64,000 nt of DNA from Pegea sp. RAD2-039. Its lineage: Eukaryota > Chordata > Thaliacea > Salpida > Salpidae. Made by a program: the position numbers and the translations under genes. Under the pieces are notes generated by a model. The model was not told where the DNA came from. It was given only the letters and a program-made list of their open reading frames with translations, and did not search any database. Shown piece by piece: positions 1 to 22,155 of the stretch. Each line of letters opens with the position of its first letter. Position 1 is the first letter of the stretch. The stretch lies in the NCBI GenBank assembly GCA_034620365.1, contig JAQGEQ010000272.1, forward strand, positions 62,001 to 126,000. Reading direction: 5' to 3'.

Positions 1-1232
1 AATTAAAAGTTGTCATTTTCTGTGAATCACGAATATTTAATTTCTTGTACCAATTACGCCTACAAAAATTAATTTGTAGCTTAAATTATTTCTGTTTATT
101 TTCTCTTTCATTTATATATGATTAAACTGTTTAAATTAAGTTATTTATTCTTAAGTTCTTCTTTATCTGCTTTATTTCACTTTCTATCATTATTAGCTTT
201 TCTAAGAAAATAAGTACAAGTCCTTCTATAAAAACGATTTTTCTACCTAAATTTACTACTTTTTCAAATACTTTTTTGATTGTGGTGTAAACTTTTATGA
301 TTATTCATGTTTTTATGTTAACTTTAACTTGCTTTTCTTTTGGAAAAGTTTTTATTCTCCCATAAAAGTTTTAATAAAATGTTTGAAACTTATTACTTGC
401 CTACGCTCTTCTAAAATTATCTTCTTCTAAAGTTTATTGTTTACAAAATAAGTTTTCACTTAAATCCAAATTGGTTTATTTTTTAAGATTGATGTCATCT
501 TAGAATTTATTGTAATTAGTTTTCTAGATATTGTAAGTATATATTATTAGTTTTTACTTATTACAGTTAATCATCAAAGTAATTATATAAATATTGTTGT
601 AGTTTGTTGCTATTGTTTTGAATTAAAAACAAATCTTTTATTATTTAGTTATTGCAATTTTATCTTTTATAAAATTTATAATATCTTCTGTCCTTTTCAG
701 AATGATTGTGTGATTGTTTTTATAATGTTTATGAAGCATACAAATTATTATAACGGAGTAAATGTTATATACCATTTGATTTTACCTATGTAGACCTTGA
801 AGCACTATCTTACATATAATATATAATGTCATACAATATATATGTGCCAGTAGCAAAATGGTTCTATATATAACAAAATCTGATAGGAATTATATTTGAA
901 CTAAATTTAAAGTTAATAAATATAATATTTTCTTTATATAGCTTGATTTCTTTTTATATAATTTAAAATTTTAATAGTGTCATTTAGAATTATTATCAGC
1001 TTTCAAAATGAATGTTTTCATAATACCTGTTGTAAAAGTTGAGTTTTAAAAGCATTGTTTCTACTCTTTTATATATTTTATATTATTTATAAAATCTAAT
1101 GTCTTCTATGTAACATCAGCATAGAAAATGAAAAATAATAATTTATATTTTTTTTCTAGCTAATATTAATTTAAATGCAAAAATTGAAAGTTAATCAAGT
1201 GTTTTCATATTCTAAGTAAAGTTTTTTTAAAT
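1..1232. other. AT-rich upstream spacer
   Basis: Very AT-rich sequence with no ORF or exon I can support. It runs to the ATG of the GT8-like gene and presumably holds that gene's promoter and 5' UTR. I see no convincing core element or repeat. Confidence 0.6.
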
Positions 1233-2345
1233 ATGGAGAATGCTGCTGAATTTTATCAAGAATTTAAGAAATTAGATCAAAAAGGTTTGATTTCTTTAAA
1301 ATGGATAAAAATTTGGTTTTTTTCATTGTTGATAGTTTTTATTTGTATATTATTTATCTGGAATCTAAGCTTTCCTGATACAAAATATGAAACAAATCAT
1401 GTACACATGCTTAAGTTCAATAAAAAATCTAAAAAATGGTTTGGTATTAATGCAATTCATGTATCTTTAATTGTATCAGCATCAAATGGTAAACAAGAGA
1501 AACTTCTTGAAATGAGTTTATTGACTATGAAATCAGTGATATTATTTTCAACTAAAGTAGTACACTTTCATATATTTGCTGATGACGTTATGTACCAACT
1601 TATGTTATCAAGATTAAATGATTGGCCGATGGATGTTCTTCACAGAGTTTCATTTACTTTCAAGTCTGTGTATACATCAGAAACCCCTAATGGATTCAAA
1701 CCTTTACATATACCTCTTTCTTTTTATTATTTAAATGAGTTGATGTATGTCGAACCTGGTGTTTTATTTGTCGATTCAATTGACTTTATGTGGGATGAAT
1801 TTATGAAGAAAAATAGTACTCCTTATGTATTATCTATTGGCCTAAATAATTTTAAATATACTTGTCCAATTTCTGAAAAACTTTCTTATGATGATCTTGT
1901 TTATGATAAATCAGTCATAATCTTTAATCTTAAACGTTTAAGGCGTTCTTCTATAATATTTCCTGTCCATCAAACCAATTTATCTAAGCATCATGTTTCT
2001 TTAAGATCCAACAATATGTTAAAGTATAATGGTACATCTTGGTCATCTGTTATGATTGAACGGTTTTATGACTTGGTAGAAGGACATATCAGCAAACGTG
2101 AAACAGATTGTTGGGTTTTAAATCTCATAGCATTATTTAATCCAACATTGGTTGATGTCATAAGTTATTATAGAAGTAAAAGTGCTACATCGTCTAGCAA
2201 TTGTACTTTATCAAATTATTGGATAACACCTTTGTCACCTAAAAGGTGGAATTTTATGTCAAATATTGTTAAACAATCTCAGTTTTCTAATTATAGTTCT
2301 AATTCAGATTTAGTAAAGTTTATGAATATCATTTTATCGATTTAA
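1233..2345 (+). CDS. GT8 glucoside xylosyltransferase-like protein, likely without catalytic DXD
   Basis: Single-exon gene of 370 aa. The N-terminus is a type II membrane anchor: a short cytosolic tail, then a hydrophobic helix at about residues 25-46, as in Golgi/ER glycosyltransferases. From about residue 75 it follows the GXYLT1/GXYLT2 plan (enzymes that add xylose to O-glucose on Notch EGF repeats): a LLEMSLLTMKSVILFS block, FHIFADD, then SFYYLNELMYV followed by LFVDSIDFMWDEF. In GXYLTs the LLYV segment is followed by the metal/UDP-sugar-binding DTD; here the same place reads EPG. The later GDQDLLN-type motif is also degraded (RETDCWVLN). At 370 aa it is shorter than the roughly 440 aa of GXYLT1 (family knowledge). 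I infer a diverged lineage-specific paralogue, possibly a pseudoenzyme. The reading frame is fully open, so it is not an obvious pseudogene. Family call fairly sure; activity doubtful. Confidence 0.75.
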   Translation: MENAAEFYQEFKKLDQKGLISLKWIKIWFFSLLIVFICILFIWNLSFPDTKYETNHVHMLKFNKKSKKWFGINAIHVSLIVSASNGKQEKLLEMSLLTMKSVILFSTKVVHFHIFADDVMYQLMLSRLNDWPMDVLHRVSFTFKSVYTSETPNGFKPLHIPLSFYYLNELMYVEPGVLFVDSIDFMWDEFMKKNSTPYVLSIGLNNFKYTCPISEKLSYDDLVYDKSVIIFNLKRLRRSSIIFPVHQTNLSKHHVSLRSNNMLKYNGTSWSSVMIERFYDLVEGHISKRETDCWVLNLIALFNPTLVDVISYYRSKSATSSSNCTLSNYWITPLSPKRWNFMSNIVKQSQFSNYSSNSDLVKFMNIILSI

Positions 2346-3088
2346 TCACTTAATTATGTTGAAGTTTGTTTGATGTTGAATTATAAAACTCTTATAGAAC
2401 ATTATTTTATAGAAATTTTGAAAATAAAAAGTTTATATATTTATTTTAATAATACGAGCATTAAATTAAAGAGTTATAGTTATTGATTACTTGCTATGAT
2501 TATTATTAATTTTTTTAAGTTTAATTGTGTATATTTTGGGGGGATATAGTATAAATAAATTTTATGTTTTATGTACTTTCTTTTTGTTTAACTTTTATGT
2601 GTTGCTGTTTATTTATTATTTTGTATAATTCTACCTTAGATCATTTTAGATTCTTATAATATTTTGTAGATGAACTTATTTATATTTAGCTTATGCTTCA
2701 AGTGCTTTGATAGAAGATTTTATAGATGTTTTGAATTTTTTTATGCACATAGTTTTGATCATAGTTTTTTATGTTTGTTGTTTAATCATCACTAACCTTG
2801 TTGAGTTAAAAGTGATTATAGCCACTGAGAGTTCTTCTAATTTCTTTTTAATATGCTGTTTTTATGTTTGTTTTTGTTATAATCATATAAATCCTGAACG
2901 TTTGTCAAATTTTAATTGTGTCTTCAAAAACATATTTTCAAGCCTGAGTTTGTGAAAGTGATGATGTTTATCTTTTGCTTTATTAATCTTTGCAATTTTA
3001 TCATTTTTGTTATAAGCTAGACCTGATTGTTTTATCAACAGAATCTCCGGATAGTTTTTATTTTAGATAAAGTTAGGGGTTTTTCAAC
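2346..3088. other. spacer between the GT8-like gene and AP2S1
   Basis: About 740 nt of AT-rich sequence holding the 3' UTR of the first gene and the 5' region of AP2S1. A short open stretch at 2707-2955 has low-complexity, hydrophobic composition and no recognisable family, and is not called. Confidence 0.6.
2423..2428 (+). terminator. candidate poly(A) signal AATAAA for the GT8-like gene
   Basis: Canonical AATAAA hexamer about 78 nt after the stop codon in an A/T-rich 3' flank. Position suits the preceding gene, but AATAAA is common by chance in DNA this AT-rich. Confidence 0.4.
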
Positions 3089-3766
3089 ATGATTCGTTTC
3101 ATCTTAATACAGAATCGAGCAGGAAAAACTCGTTTGGCAAAATGGTTAGTGATTTCAAAAGTATTTTCCTTCCACTTGAGTTGGAAATAACATTTTTGTA
3201 AAATCTCATTACTTGTTGCAAATAGTATTTTGTAATTTAACTAGATTTATTAGATTATATTTCTGATCTTGGATTATTATTAAAAAGCCCTCTAAAGCTT
3301 TTTTCTGTTCAAAATTTAACTTGAGTATGTTAATTTGTCGTTTAAAGTTATGTTTTTATTATCATTATAAATATTGGTTTTGGTTTAATCAAGGTATATG
3401 GAATTTGATGATGACGAAAAACAGAAACTAATAGAAGAGGTTCACGCAGTAGTCACTGTCCGGGACACTAAGCATACAAACTTCGTTGAATTTCGTAATT
3501 TTAAGATTGTATACCGTCGATATGCTGGATTGTACTTTTGTATCTGTGTTGATGTTACTGATAACAATCTTGCAATGTTGGAAGCCATTCATAACTTTGT
3601 TGAGGTTTTAAATGAATACTTTCACAATGTCTGTGAGCTTGATTTGGTTTTTAACTTCTATAAAGTTTACACGGTTGTCGATGAAATGTTCTTAGCTGGT
3701 GAAATTCGAGAAACAAGCCAAACAAAGGTTATCAACCAACTGATGATGTTGCAAAATTTGGAATAA
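3089..3766 (+). CDS. AP2S1: AP-2 adaptor complex subunit sigma
   Basis: Complete two-exon gene. Exon 1 (3089-3144) encodes [19 protein letters not shown] and ends with donor GTTAGT inside the Trp codon. Exon 2 (3394-3766) resumes after an AG acceptor and completes the 142-residue protein, the usual family length. It is almost identical to the mammalian sigma-2 subunit throughout, including [20 protein letters not shown] and the C-terminal helix [14 protein letters not shown]. Sigma-2 is the small core subunit of the AP-2 heterotetramer at the plasma membrane; with alpha it binds acidic dileucine cargo signals for clathrin-mediated endocytosis. The start is fixed by the invariant [11 protein letters not shown]-terminus. 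The single 249-nt intron is long for this window. Confidence 0.98.
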
Positions 3767-6700
3767 GTTATTTAAAATTTGCATTTTCTCTGCTAAGTGA
3801 TAGTTAATCATCTTCGTTTCTCAATTCTATTTTAAATGTCTGAATGAATTTGTGATAATTTCCATCTTACAGATAAAACAGGGTTTTAAAGCATTTATTT
3901 TAGATCGCATATCAGTTTAAACCTCTTCATTCAATATATACATTTGTCATTATCTTCTCATTTTGAATTTAAGGCCTAGTTTAAAACTATTTTGTATTTA
4001 TTCATTCCATTTCTCTTGTGTTAAAAGATTATTTACTTCAATTAACTCTTATAAATCTTTCAACTAAAAGTCGTTTATCTTGTCGCAAAAATTATAAAAA
4101 AAATTTATGAAAGATTAGATGAAGAAGTTTTTGTAGAAAAGATTTTTATATTTAAGATTAGTTCATTTTAAGTGATTTCTTGTTTGTTCAAAAATAAACA
4201 AAGTTATTTGTGAATATATAAATTGAAAATAATTTTACAAAAGTAACAATAGCTAAGCTTAACAAAAGTTAGAAGTGGCTTGCGATAGTATTAGTAACTT
4301 TTGAAATTAGTTTTAAGGTCTCTGAAACTTCTTAGACATAAAAAGCCACATTTCAGTCTCTAGCTGCAGATTTCTTACAGTTGTAAAAGTTATTATGGAT
4401 GAATTATTATTATACATAGGCTTTCATTAAAGTGTTGAGCACGTGATCAAATAGAGTGTTAGTAAGCCATGCACCATAAAAGTGATAGAAAGAGAACTAG
4501 CATAAATTAGAGCTGCGTTTTTTAATCTTTCTGGTATGTTTAATGTCCTCCTTTGCAGCGCCGATTCAGTGTAAATGGTATAGAAGAAGACTGGCGGACA
4601 TCTAACATGTTTAATTATCTAAAAAAATGTAAAATAGTTCTAGTGCACTTCTTACAGAAAAGTTATGAAAATGCAGTAACTGTGTTGATAACCAACTACA
4701 GATAATCTTCCAAAAAGCTCAAACAAAATCATTTATTTGGGGGGTTATGTAATTTCTAATTATATTTCAATAAGGAGCAATTTTACAAGATGTAATTTGC
4801 AAAGGCTATTTAAGATGTTCGTCAATTAATCAGTAGTGATATCGATTTATTAAAAATCATTTTGTTGAAAAGTATTTTACATCTATGTATTGAACCAAAT
4901 ATGAAATCGGTCTTCTGATAATTTTCTATCAAAATGAAATATTTTTCATTAAAAACTAGACTCCAAAGAACTAACAGATTTGCCTTTAAACTCTTCTTTC
5001 AACCTAAAGAAACAAATAAGTAAAAGCTCGAATCTTTATCAATCCAACCAAAAAAGATTTAAAACGTCCATTTACTGTCTTAGGATTAACAAACGACTAC
5101 ATTAAAGTCAAAAAAGAAATCCGAATCATATATACCAAGCTGGTGAAAAGTTGATGATAGATCCTTTATTAATTTCGTCATCTGCATATCATTTTTTAAA
5201 TTGAGAAAATAAATGACTTTTTAAGGCGCAAATCGTTTACAAGATTCTTTTTAAAATGAAGGTGCTTAAAATTATTTTTAAGCTTCAGGTACTTGGAAAC
5301 TGATGGAAATCAGTTCAACGTTTCAAATATTTTTAAACTTATTGTCAAACTGCTGCTTAGAGTTCGCGTAAATGTCTTTCACTCCATGTAAAGAGTGAAA
5401 CTTTTTTATTACATCTTCAAAAGCCCAAATCACAGCTAAAAATTTGATATTTTTTTCATTTTAATCTAACTTATTGTGATAAAATGAAAATTTTATAAAC
5501 TTATTCACTTAGCTTTAATCAATGAACTAAATATTATCTGAAAAACTATTTTGGTTCTTTATTTTTAGTATGAAGGTAATTTTTTAAATCTCTTCAAACC
5601 CTATTTTAACTAAAGCAAAAATGTATAATCAAAAAATACTTTTAAAAAAAATGTAATATTAATTTCTAACAAAATTAAAAACGGAATGAAACTTTTAAGA
5701 ATAAAACTCTTGTTTTACTCATCATTACTTTCTAATTCAAGATTTTAAAAAAATCTTTATAAATAAAAATACATTTAAGTTATTAAATCTCTGTTTGTAG
5801 GTTTGTGTTTTGTAAACAGTACAGTTGTTTAGTCTGTTTCATATTTTATCAAATAAATCAGTTTTAAAATATTTTCTCATTAATGTTAAAGTCTATTTAG
5901 TATCTATTCTTTATCTTATAAATATAATTTATCTAAAACATGTTTTTGAATGAATCTTTATAATATACGTGTTTATAGTATTTTACAGAATTATTTTTCC
6001 AAAATATTTTATTTTCAAAACCATAGATAATCTGGAAAAATTTCAAACTTAGTAAATATTTGTCTTGATTATTTGAATGATCTATTTTTGTTTAAAGTAT
6101 TTAGTAGATTGTTCTTTTTAAATTGTTTCTTTTTTGTTCTTTTGGATTGTTCTTTTTAAGAAACAATTTCGTTTTTGGTTTTCTTGAAGTATTGATCTTC
6201 AACATAGTACTGACAACTATCATCTTACTTTTCTTTGAATTTTGATCGATTGTTGAAAAATGTTCAATTTAATGATGAAAATGTTGTAAAAAGTGAAAAT
6301 TATTTAATAGCAAAGAACGAAATATTAAAAATACAGATGTAGTTGCAAAACATCATGAACATTTTGTCTCTGCTATTAGAATATTTTACTAGTCGCACTT
6401 TAAAAAGAATATGAAAGCTTAAATTAAAGATAAGTTGGAATTTAATTAGAAATAAAAATAAAATTACATTGATTGAAAAGTTCCATTCTTATTAAATTTC
6501 TTTTATTTCTAAGTTATGGATTAAAATTGAATTTTCAAATTGAGTCACGGTTACCAATTATTGTGATTACAGACAATGCTGTTAAAATTCTAAGATCTTA
6601 CTACAATCATCAGAACAAGTTAAAAAATGTTAAAAATGTAAAAATAAGAAAAATTGAATTGAAAACACTTCATTTGTAGGAAAAGGTTTAGATCTTATCG

Positions 6701-8546
6701 CTAACTGCACATGGCTTCGTCAGCCAACAAAATAAAACTGAACTATTTGTTAGTATGGAAAGATGGAAGATTGAAACTTTGATGTTTAGTTTGAGATAGT
6801 TTCAATAATATATGTTGCTTTTAAGTGGATGGTTGTCGAGGATGAACCACCTGGTTATGCAAAAACACTGGCAAATGGTGATAAGAAGTTAAAAAAAATT
6901 CTAAAAATGTTTTAATTTAAAAAAAGGTTACTAATAAATCAAAGTTTTTTGGGGGATTGAACATTTTGTGTCTTGTGTTATCAGTAGAAAACTTATGGAT
7001 AGTTGATGAGTTTGGTAGAAACTCTTTTGTCTAATTTACTGACTGACATGATATTTCTTTATAAACAAAACCGATCACTCGTTGATACTCTTATTAGGCA
7101 TTAATCTATAATAATTCCTCGATATTAGAAGTATTAGAAGCGTTGGAAATATCAAAGTACAAATTATATCTCAAGCCTTAATAGAAACTGATTTAAAACA
7201 AGAAAAACACCCACACTTAAAGTAACCACACCTACTTATGTTATTATTATCTGACTTTTTCAGAAAAGCAAAATAAAAATGTTTAGAAACACTTTAGATT
7301 GATTTTTAAAATGATGTTTTAAGAACTTTGCATGTACATCATAGCTGATACAAGAAATACCTTTTCTATCTTTTGTATTTATTCGAGTTAAAGAAATGTA
7401 TTAAAAATTATCAAATTAAATTCAGATTATTTTTTTGGATGGCCTTAAATAAAACAAATGAACTTTTAGATTTGATAAAAAAAACTCAGAATTGCAATAT
7501 CGCGAAAGTTTTGAATTAAATGCGGAAATTGAACGTCGGAAAATGAATAATGAATTTAGATTTTCTGCCAACTTTAGCTCCTTCTAATCTATACTTAAGA
7601 AAGGTTTACATCAAAACTTTTTCGACAAATCTTTGAACTAACACATTGTGGTGACTAGACATATAGGGTCTGCTTAACTCATTAATTCATTCAAATTTCA
7701 GAATTAAAAAAAATCTTTTCAATTTAAGATGAATTCATCAAAATTAGTGTCATTTTGATATACTATATACTATTCTATCAAAATATATATACTATTTTGA
7801 TTGCAGCTTTATTTTAACGGTTTCAGTCGTAATTATGTATAAATAAAAGTAATCAAAAGTAAAGTGAAATGTTTTAACAGAGTTTTAACCGAGTTAAGAT
7901 CAAGGTCAGTTTGATTCCAGTTACCTAGCTGATATTTGTTTTTCAAGCTATCACTTTTAACCTAACATTTGTAGTACTTCAATAAAAGTTAAAGTGTTAA
8001 AAATATCAAAGATGATACCTCAAAATTTATAAGCAACTGATTTAAGAAAAAAAAAGGTTTTGCAAACAGCCACATTTATCGTAATTACACCTACTCATTT
8101 TATCATGTTTTGATCTGTTCATAGGTTGGATGCAAACAAAACACTTCTTCGTGATATAGAACTGATGTTCAAAGAATATCTATAGAATAAAGAAGCTGGT
8201 TACAAAACTGGTTTCAGCAGTCATTTTGAATTAAATGACTCTTGTGCACTGTTTAGGAATCAGTTATTGTTATTGTTTAAATTAGAATCATCCTAATTGA
8301 AACTATTTTTTTCTGATTTTAAAAATATTGTTTATGTTTTTTTTCATTTTAGTAGTTATATTATATAAGTTTTACTTTAGAAATACATCTTGATGTATAA
8401 GTTTAGATTTTTATAAATAAAAGTAATTAAAGATGTTTCATTTAAAATTTATAACAAACTAATCTATTTCAATTAATAATTAACAGTATTTGTTAATAAG
8501 AAGATTATTACTTTTAACAAATGTTAATAATCTTATCAATCTAGGA
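3767..8546. other. 4.8-kb AT-rich spacer with possible orphan exons
   Basis: No gene can be supported. An open stretch after a good acceptor at 4559-4705 is discussed under findings. A 68-codon open frame at 6473-6679 starts at TTG and contains VITDNAVKILR, faintly like the start of an A-type iron-sulfur scaffold, but lacks the conserved cysteines and is not called. The missing C2A-coding exons of the adjacent ferlin could lie here, but I could not recognise them. Confidence 0.5.
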
Positions 8547-19769
<11,223 letters not shown>

Positions 19770-22155
19770 GTGTATCTATATACTATGTATTACTATATCA
19801 AGGAATAAATGAAAATTTCTATAAGTTTCTTTAATTCATTTAAAAGTATATATTGTTGAATTTTGTGAATTATTGCTTACAAATTGAAACTTTGTTGTTT
19901 TATAGAATAAATTATATAATAAAATTTTTCATTTTTTCTTTTGATTTAATTATTTTATACTTTAATTTCATCTTTATAACCACGAATGTAGTAATAGAGT
20001 TAGTATATCGAATTTTTGCTTGATTTTTATCTGTTTATCAAATGCAGTAGTTTAATTGTGTATTAGGTTTTAATCATCATTTAATCATGGATTCTATTGT
20101 ATATAACGTTCTAATTAATTATTTAACTAGCAAATTTTTAAATTGTTTTCAGCCTCAATCTTTCATTACTGTTACGTTATTATCCAATAAAAATTTTATT
20201 TTTCGTCATGGGCTTGATTGAATTTTGCATAAAATAACTTTTAATAGTTTTTATTCATAATTTTATTAAAATCTTTCACTGAGTTAATCTTTCAGCTCAA
20301 AACTATTTTTCAGAAACTTAAATTGCCCAAACTTAATTCTATTGAAAATTTATAACCCATTGTAACTTGGATCTTTTTAAATCTTGTTGCACCAGAACTA
20401 ATTCAATTAATGAATAAAATTACTTTTGTATTTGATTTAGTTTTGATCGTACATTTCTACATTATAGCTTTGTTTGATGACCAAGCTAAAATTTATTTCT
20501 ATCAATATGTTGAATTATTTACTTTTTATTTAAATATAAAGGTATTAGTTTTCTATTTATTACATAAAAGATCGATTTATGTGAAGATTAGTTTATAAGA
20601 AAAATTAATAACAAATTTTCAGAATATGAATGATTACTTTTTAATACTTTCTGTAGATTTATTTAGAGTTCATGATTCACGAAATACATAATCAGAAACT
20701 TCATTTAGAAGCTCTAAAATATTAATATATATCAACTATGAAAAAGATTAGCAAATGTAACAAATTAAACATTAACATGTTCATCTTTTGAAGAGCGTTC
20801 ATACTTTCTGGTAAAACCACGCGATTTTAAAGTAGCTGTGATAACCAATTTTATTGATTCCTAAATAAAAATAATGTGCAATATTAAAACAATGTGTAAT
20901 AATAATTTTTTGTTAAAAAAATTCACAAGCTTTTAAGGTTAATCTTTTAATTCCACATTATTACTATTTCAATAAACTTTAGGGCACGATTCAAAGCAGT
21001 TTTGTTGACTGTCAACTACACTGTCAGATTCGTAATTTCTTCTTTTTCAGATGCTTATTTAAAAACTCTGACCGACTTTAAATAAAAACTAGCTTTAACT
21101 GAAGTTTTCGCAACTAGTGTCAAAATAACTCCCTTTCAAGTATAAAATATAAATGAATGACCAATTTTCATCCATAACAAAGATATATTTTCATCTGTTG
21201 ATTACTATGCTGAATTTTACAAAATAAATTATTAAAGAAAAATTAAATAACATCTTTTTTTTATTAGTTTTAACATAATCATTAGATTAACAATCTTATT
21301 TGGTCTTTGTTTTCTATAAAGCCAAACTCTAAATTAGCCATTAAAGTCATAGCGCCATTAAATTTGCTGCTTTAAATCAACAATTAAAAACATTAGAAAG
21401 AATGCTTAAAGTTAGAAAAGTTCTAAATTAAATAATTCTATAATTAAAATGATATTTTGTTAAAAGTTTTTTAAAGATTATTTCATCATTATATGATAAA
21501 TTTTGCTCAGACATATTGTAGTTTAGTCAGCTTTTATCTTCAGCATTTTGTTAAAAATTTTTATAAATATTAAAAATGTTTGCTTTGGAAATATGCTCAA
21601 AAAATTGTTTTATTTTTTTTATTTTTTTATTTAGTCGTTTTGTTATTCATTTATGTTTTTTAAAGTATTTATTTCATGTGAAAAACTCTAATTATTAGAT
21701 ATTTTTATAAAAGAAATTAAAAGATCAGATTTTTATTTAGCTATTATTATTAATATTTATATATTAAAATTTAATATTAATGGGTGATAATGAATATTTA
21801 TTTTATTGTTGCATTGTTTGAATTGTTTAATATAATTTCTTGATCTATTATAGAAAAAGATTAATTTACTTTTTATAATTTATTATATTGATTTCTATTA
21901 AGTTTATGATGTAGTATTTTATAATAATAATTTTTGTAATAATTTTAATTTATCAATTATATTTTAACCTAGTTTAAATTGATAGTTTAAATTTGTTCAG
22001 TTTTATTTATTTAAATTTATGCTTTCCTAACTTTTTTTTCATAAAGGTCTTTTTAAATTTCATATAACTAATTTATGAGCAACTATGTTTTCAGGATTTA
22101 AAAAAAGGGTTTTATTTTATGGTACAAGTTATTTTGATGGTTAGAAAATTAGGAA
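19770..22155. other. AT-rich spacer between ferlin copy A and CPSF1
   Basis: About 2.4 kb with no supported gene. It holds the ferlin 3' UTR and the CPSF1 upstream region. The short open frame at 20410-20598 is hydrophobic low-complexity sequence without family features. Confidence 0.6.
19804..19809 (+). terminator. candidate poly(A) signal of ferlin copy A
   Basis: AATAAA 35 nt after the ferlin stop codon, a suitable position for the 3' end of copy A. Confidence 0.5.

Noticed and set aside
2707-2955. Hydrophobic ORF of 82 codons.
   Set aside because: Starts at TTG, is low in complexity with no family features, and lies where the 3' flank of the GT8-like gene is expected.
6473-6679. Open frame with VITDNAVKILR resembling the start of an ISCA/HesB iron-sulfur scaffold.
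   Set aside because: It starts at TTG, stops before any of the three conserved cysteines, and no continuing exon with a Cys-Gly-Cys motif is visible downstream.
7740-7805. ATACTAT-rich repeats flanked by TTTTGATA/TATCAAAA.
   Set aside because: Simple AT-rich repetition without a clear unit or boundaries; expected at this base composition.
8115-8186. Short frame LDANKTLLRDIELMFKEYL after a TTCATAG acceptor upstream of the ferlin.
   Set aside because: Ends at a stop within about 20 codons and does not resemble C2A; too short to support.
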